Source of the DNA: JBBRMQ01 sp038230775
Lineage (GTDB): Bacteria; Acidobacteriota; Thermoanaerobaculia; Gp7-AA8
Direction of reading: 5' to 3'
DNA length: 16,631 nt
Assembly: GCA_038230775.1 (NCBI GenBank)
Contig: JBBRMQ010000074.1
Span: forward strand, 1-16,631
Positions 13,746 to 16,631 of this stretch are shown here, one piece after another. A program made the position numbers and the translations under genes. Under the pieces are notes generated by a model. That model was not told the origin of the DNA and did not search any database. It worked only from the letters and a program-made list of their open reading frames with translations. The first letter of the stretch is position 1. Every line of letters starts with the position of its first letter.

Positions 13746-14392
13746 TGGCCGGAGACGGGATTCGCGTCGCAATTGTCGATGACGACCGCGCAATCCGCGA
13801 GGGCCTCACTCTCCTCATCGACGGCACGCCCGGTTTTCGCTGCGTCGGCAGTTACGGATCGGCGGAGGAGGGATTGCGGGCGCCGTCCGAGGAAGCGGCC
13901 GATGTCCTTCTGCTCGATGTGCATCTTCCGGGGATGCTAGGCTCGGAAGCTGTCCGGCTGTTTCAGAAGCATTCTCCTGCGACGCAGATCATGATGCTGA
14001 GCGTCTACAGCGATGACGACATCGTGTTCGAGTCGATCTGCAACGGAGCGTGCGGCTACATGTTGAAGAAGACGCCGCCGGCAAAATTGCTGGAATCGAT
14101 TCGTGAAGCGCGCGACGGCGGCGCGCCGATGTCCCCGGAGGTCGCGCGCCGCGTGGTCGCGCTTTTCCGCCGCCTCGCGCCTCCCGCTGTGGTGAATGAA
14201 CAACTCACGGCGCGCGAGACGGAGGTGCTGTCGCTTCTCGCCGACGGGTACAGCTACGAGAACGCTGCGGCGCGCATCGGTATCAGCGTCAACACGATCC
14301 GCAACTACGTCCGCAGCACGTACGAGAAGCTGCATGTGCATTCGAAGTCCGAGGCGGTGTCGAAGGCATTGCGCGCGGGACTACTCCATTAG
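13745..14392 (+). CDS. NarL/LuxR-family response regulator
   Basis: A 215-residue response regulator, the partner of the kinase just upstream. The receiver domain (about 6-122) has the acidic pair D12/D13, phospho-acceptor D58 in LLLLDVHLPG, S86 in MMLSVYS and the conserved lysine in GYMLKK (K108). The C-terminal LuxR-type helix-turn-helix is LTARETEVLSLLADGYSYEN followed by AAARIGISVNTIRNYVRSTYEKL (154-196), which binds DNA as a dimer after phosphorylation. ATG 13745 is chosen because the receiver starts directly after it (MAGDGIRVAIVDDD); the frame is open back to 13583, but that part overlaps the kinase and lacks homology. SYENAAARIGIS replaces the commoner SNKEIA-type helix, a minor variation. 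Targets are unknown; the next gene or its own operon are candidates. Confidence 0.95.
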   Translation: MAGDGIRVAIVDDDRAIREGLTLLIDGTPGFRCVGSYGSAEEGLRAPSEEAADVLLLDVHLPGMLGSEAVRLFQKHSPATQIMMLSVYSDDDIVFESICNGACGYMLKKTPPAKLLESIREARDGGAPMSPEVARRVVALFRRLAPPAVVNEQLTARETEVLSLLADGYSYENAAARIGISVNTIRNYVRSTYEKLHVHSKSEAVSKALRAGLLH

Positions 14393-14441
14393 GAAAGCTC
14401 TCTCGCAAGTAATGTTGCACTGCGCTGACAGGGCTTGCCAC

Positions 14442-14545
14442 GTGTCATCCCGAGCGTAGCGAGGGACCGGTGTGGGCGGGCGGCTCGATGCCCGTGTTGC
14501 GCGCCGCCCTACCCACACCGCTCCCTCGCTACGCTCGGGATGACA
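14442..14545. repeat. Long perfect-ended palindromic repeat, family 1 relative
   Basis: TGTCATCCCGAGCGTAGCGAG plus GGA (14443-14466) is exactly complementary to 14522-14545 (24 of 24). The stem continues, after one mismatch, with CGGTGTGGG pairing to CCCACACCG and further GC pairs. About 104 nt can fold into one long hairpin. The ends match family 1 (GTGTCATCCCGAGCG...), but the centre differs from the 81-bp copies. It lies alone in the 288-bp gap between the response regulator and the next gene; the rest of the gap (14393-14441, 14546-14647) shows no other feature. Confidence 0.9.
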
Positions 14546-14680
14546 TTCACAGCGGATGACACCGCACAGCGCGCTCGCAACGGCGCGACCTGCGTCGAGC
14601 CTCCCTGACAGCACATTCATGCTCTGCCGCCGTGACCGCAGAGTCCTTATCTTGATCGCCATCCTCGAAAGGAGATCTCG

Positions 14681-15148
14681 ATGAGGAAACTCTTCTCTGT
14701 CCTCGCATTATTTGCAGCAGCGCCGCTCATGGCGTTCAACCCGCAGCCCGAGCCGCCGGGGTTCGGATTCATCGGCATCGTCAGCAGTCAGACCGCGCGG
14801 CTCAACATTTCGTATTCCGCGCCTCCTGAGCCGGAGCACGGTTTTCCACCGGGCCCCTGCACCGGACTGCTGCAGCTTCGCTTTTACGGGCAGAGCGGCA
14901 ACGTCGTCGCCGAGAAAACAACGCGCGTCGCTCTGGGAGGTTCAGAATCGCTCGACTTCACGACGAGCTTTCATGACATCGCGCCGACGTCGCGATCGGC
15001 GATCCGCGCCCAGGCATCGTGGGTGACCGTCCCGCCCGGCCCCTGTCGCGGCGCTGTGATCGGCCACGTCGAGGTATTCAGCAACGCGACCGGCGAAACG
15101 CAGTTTGTTCTGCAGGGCACCACCATGGTCTCGGCACAAGGAAACTAG
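14681..15148 (+). CDS. Small secreted protein with NPQPEPPG motif
   Basis: A 155-residue predicted secreted protein. ATG 14681 is fixed by the ribosome site AAAGGAG at 14668-14674. The signal peptide is residues 1-18 (MRKLFSVLALFAAAPLMA), and the mature protein begins FNPQPEPPGFG (19-29), a proline-rich motif I recall at the N-terminus of many small secreted bacterial proteins. The remaining chain is beta-rich. Two PPGPC motifs (56-60 and 118-122) hold its only two cysteines, which could form one disulfide outside the cytoplasm. A TATCTT box at 14648-14653 resembles the one before the 6948 gene at nearly the same distance from the ATG, hinting at a similar promoter. It is followed by a strong terminator. 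Function unknown. Confidence 0.82.
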   Translation: MRKLFSVLALFAAAPLMAFNPQPEPPGFGFIGIVSSQTARLNISYSAPPEPEHGFPPGPCTGLLQLRFYGQSGNVVAEKTTRVALGGSESLDFTTSFHDIAPTSRSAIRAQASWVTVPPGPCRGAVIGHVEVFSNATGETQFVLQGTTMVSAQGN

Positions 15149-15166
15149 GATTCGCTGACGCAGTGC

Positions 15167-15204
15167 AAGGGACCCGGGATTGAATCCGGGTCCCTTTTGC
15201 TTTT
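15167..15204 (+). terminator. Rho-independent terminator after the NPQPEPPG gene
   Basis: GGGACCCGG (15169-15177) pairs with CCGGGTCCC (15186-15194), with a one-base bulge and ATT/AAT pairs above it. A TTTTGCTTTT tract follows. It begins 20 bp after the stop and only about 10 bp before mutS2, so mutS2 needs a promoter inside or after it, or depends on readthrough. Confidence 0.9.
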
Positions 15205-15214
15205 ACGCTCCAGC

Positions 15215-16631
15215 GTGTCCAACTCTGATCTCCATGCGCTCGAGTTCGAGCGCATCCTTTCGCTCGTCGCTCTCGAAGCGAAGACCTCGCTCGGCAAGAG
15301 TCTGATCGCGCAACGCCGGCCGTTGCCGACGATCGCCAAGTGCGAGACCGCGCAGGCGGACCTGTGGGAGATGGTGCGCTTCTACCATTCCGAGGGATTG
15401 CTGCCGCTCGCCGGTCTGGTCGACGTGCAGCCATTCTTCACGCGCGAGACGGTGCTGGAACTGGAGGAATCGTGGCAGCTCGTGCGATCCGTACGCGCAA
15501 CGCAGGCGATTCGCGAGACTCTCGTTCGCACCGATCGCTTTCCACGCCTGCGCGTCATCGCCGAACAGATCCCCGACGCCGGCGAGCTCGTCTCGAAGAT
15601 CAACAAGTACTTCACGAAGGACGGCAAGCTTCGCGAAGACGCCTCGAACGAGCTGCGCTCGGTGCGGCAGCGCATCCAGCAGAAACGCAGCGCCATTCAG
15701 CGGACGCTCAACGACATCATGAATCGCCAGGCGGATTCGATTCAGGAGCCGCTGATCGTCATGCGCGGTGACCGCTACTGCGTGCCGGTGCGCACCGATC
15801 ACCGCAACGCCATCCCCGGCATCCTTCATGAGCGAAGCGGCTCGGGTGCTTCCGTCTTCATCGAGCCGATGGCAGCGATCGAGCTGAACAACGATCTCGC
15901 GGAGCTCCTCATCCAGGAGCGCGAGGAGATCGCACGGATCACGCGGGTCATCTCGCAGCTCCTCTTCGACGATGAGGCAGAGATCCGGATCGGCGCCGAG
16001 GTGGCGGGCGAGTTCGATGCGATCCAGGCATGCGCGATCTTCGCCGACACCGTCGAGGCTTCGCGCCCCTCATTCAACAAAGATCATAGGCTGCTTCTCG
16101 TCGAGGCGCGCCACCCGTTGCTCGATGAACGGCTGGCGTCCGCGCGCGAGGAAGACGCATCCGAGCGCCGAGTGGTGCCGGTCACTGTGGAGCTCGACCG
16201 CGAGCACACCGCGCTCGTGATCAGCGGACCGAACGCCGGCGGCAAGACGGTGGCGTTGAAGACCACGGGCGTCGTCGTCGCGATGGCCATGAGCGGCCTT
16301 CCTGTTCCCGCCTCCGATGGAACGGTCATTCCGATCGTTGACGAGATCCACGTGCTGGTCGGCGACGATCAGAGCGTCCTCGAACATCTGTCGACGTTCT
16401 CCGCCTACCTCGTTCGATTGAAGCGCATCCTCGCGCACGTCACCGATCGATCGCTGGTGATGCTCGACGAGCTCGGGTCGGGAACGGATCCCGAAGAAGG
16501 CGCGGCGCTCGCGGCGGCGACGGTGGAGTTTCTCCTCGAACGCGGCGCCCTGCTGATGATCACGACGCACCTGTCGTCGCTCAAGAGCTTCGCGGTCGAC
16601 AACAAGCAGATCGTCAACGCGTCGATGGAGT
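15215..16631 (+). CDS. mutS2: Endonuclease MutS2 (partial; C-terminus beyond right edge)
   Basis: The first 472 codons of a MutS2 protein, which is normally about 780 residues. MutS2 binds branched DNA or collided ribosomes, depending on the organism, and its C-terminal Smr nuclease/splitting domain (here outside the window) acts in recombination suppression or ribosome rescue. The N-terminus (SDLHALEFERILSLVALEAK) is the typical MutS2 opening. A lever/clamp region follows, with GDRYCVPVRTDHRNAIPGI and GSGASVFIEP near residues 190-220. The ATPase shows Walker A GPNAGGKT (near 345), DDQSVLEHLSTFSAYL, Walker B VMLDELGSGTDPEEGAAL (near 418) and TTHLSSLK (near 450). No mismatch-recognition domain I is present, as expected for MutS2. 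The start is GTG 15215; no good ribosome site and no in-frame ATG nearby. Confidence 0.93.
   Translation, partial: MSNSDLHALEFERILSLVALEAKTSLGKSLIAQRRPLPTIAKCETAQADLWEMVRFYHSEGLLPLAGLVDVQPFFTRETVLELEESWQLVRSVRATQAIRETLVRTDRFPRLRVIAEQIPDAGELVSKINKYFTKDGKLREDASNELRSVRQRIQQKRSAIQRTLNDIMNRQADSIQEPLIVMRGDRYCVPVRTDHRNAIPGILHERSGSGASVFIEPMAAIELNNDLAELLIQEREEIARITRVISQLLFDDEAEIRIGAEVAGEFDAIQACAIFADTVEASRPSFNKDHRLLLVEARHPLLDERLASAREEDASERRVVPVTVELDREHTALVISGPNAGGKTVALKTTGVVVAMAMSGLPVPASDGTVIPIVDEIHVLVGDDQSVLEHLSTFSAYLVRLKRILAHVTDRSLVMLDELGSGTDPEEGAALAAATVEFLLERGALLMITTHLSSLKSFAVDNKQIVNASME

Noticed and set aside
14393..14680. Small RNA or tRNA gene in the gap
   Set aside because: The strong fold is explained by the palindromic repeat; no cloverleaf, anticodon arm or terminator T-run is visible.

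Overview
The window looks like ordinary chromosome from a GC-rich, Gram-negative-type soil or environmental bacterium. I favour Acidobacteriota or a related lineage. The reasons are a two-component kinase with a long Reg_prop beta-propeller sensor, several small secreted beta-rich proteins of a style common in that phylum, and many small palindromic repeats between genes. This is inference from gene style; no rRNA or tRNA gene is present to fix the taxon.

Layout. Bases 1-3212 (minus strand) hold a gene run read right to left: murJ (lipid II flippase), then two ABC-transporter ATPases of the dipeptide/oligopeptide family (dppD-like and dppF-like, the latter cut by the left edge). A 20-bp divergent gap separates murJ from a plus-strand run of three genes joined by ATGA stop/start overlaps (3233-6014): an FAD-dependent geranylgeranyl-reductase/lycopene-cyclase-like oxidoreductase, a squalene/phytoene synthase, and a secreted beta-sandwich protein. 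Next come a tiny zinc ribbon overlapping uridine kinase (6098-6876) and a secreted protein (6948-7790). A repeat-packed convergent intergenic region (7791-8090) follows, then a secreted prolyl oligopeptidase on the minus strand (8091-10172). A divergent regulatory region drives rpsU (bS21), which has a strong terminator. After that lie a Reg_prop sensor kinase and its NarL-type response regulator (10792-14392), a secreted NPQPEPPG protein (14681-15148), another terminator, and the first 472 codons of mutS2, cut by the right edge.

How the genes work together. The 3233-6014 run is probably a small isoprenoid-lipid operon: condensation of prenyl diphosphates plus an FAD redox step, product unknown. 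The kinase and regulator form a cognate pair. The others are housekeeping (murJ, udk, rpsU, mutS2) or envelope/secreted functions.

The most unusual content is not a gene. Two dispersed palindrome families occupy the gaps. Family 1 has 81-bp copies with GTGTCAT(C/T)C / GGATGACAC ends. One copy sits in frame inside the squalene/phytoene synthase and supplies 27 codons; the intergenic copy at 7902-7982 aligns to it without gaps over all 81 bases (about 65 identical by eye) when reversed. Family 2 consists of hairpins whose arms are tandem 7-bp units (GTTNNNN). There are five loci; three share an AAAG..CTTT-like core and abut a GC-rich hairpin. I see no defence system, CRISPR, prophage or transposase.
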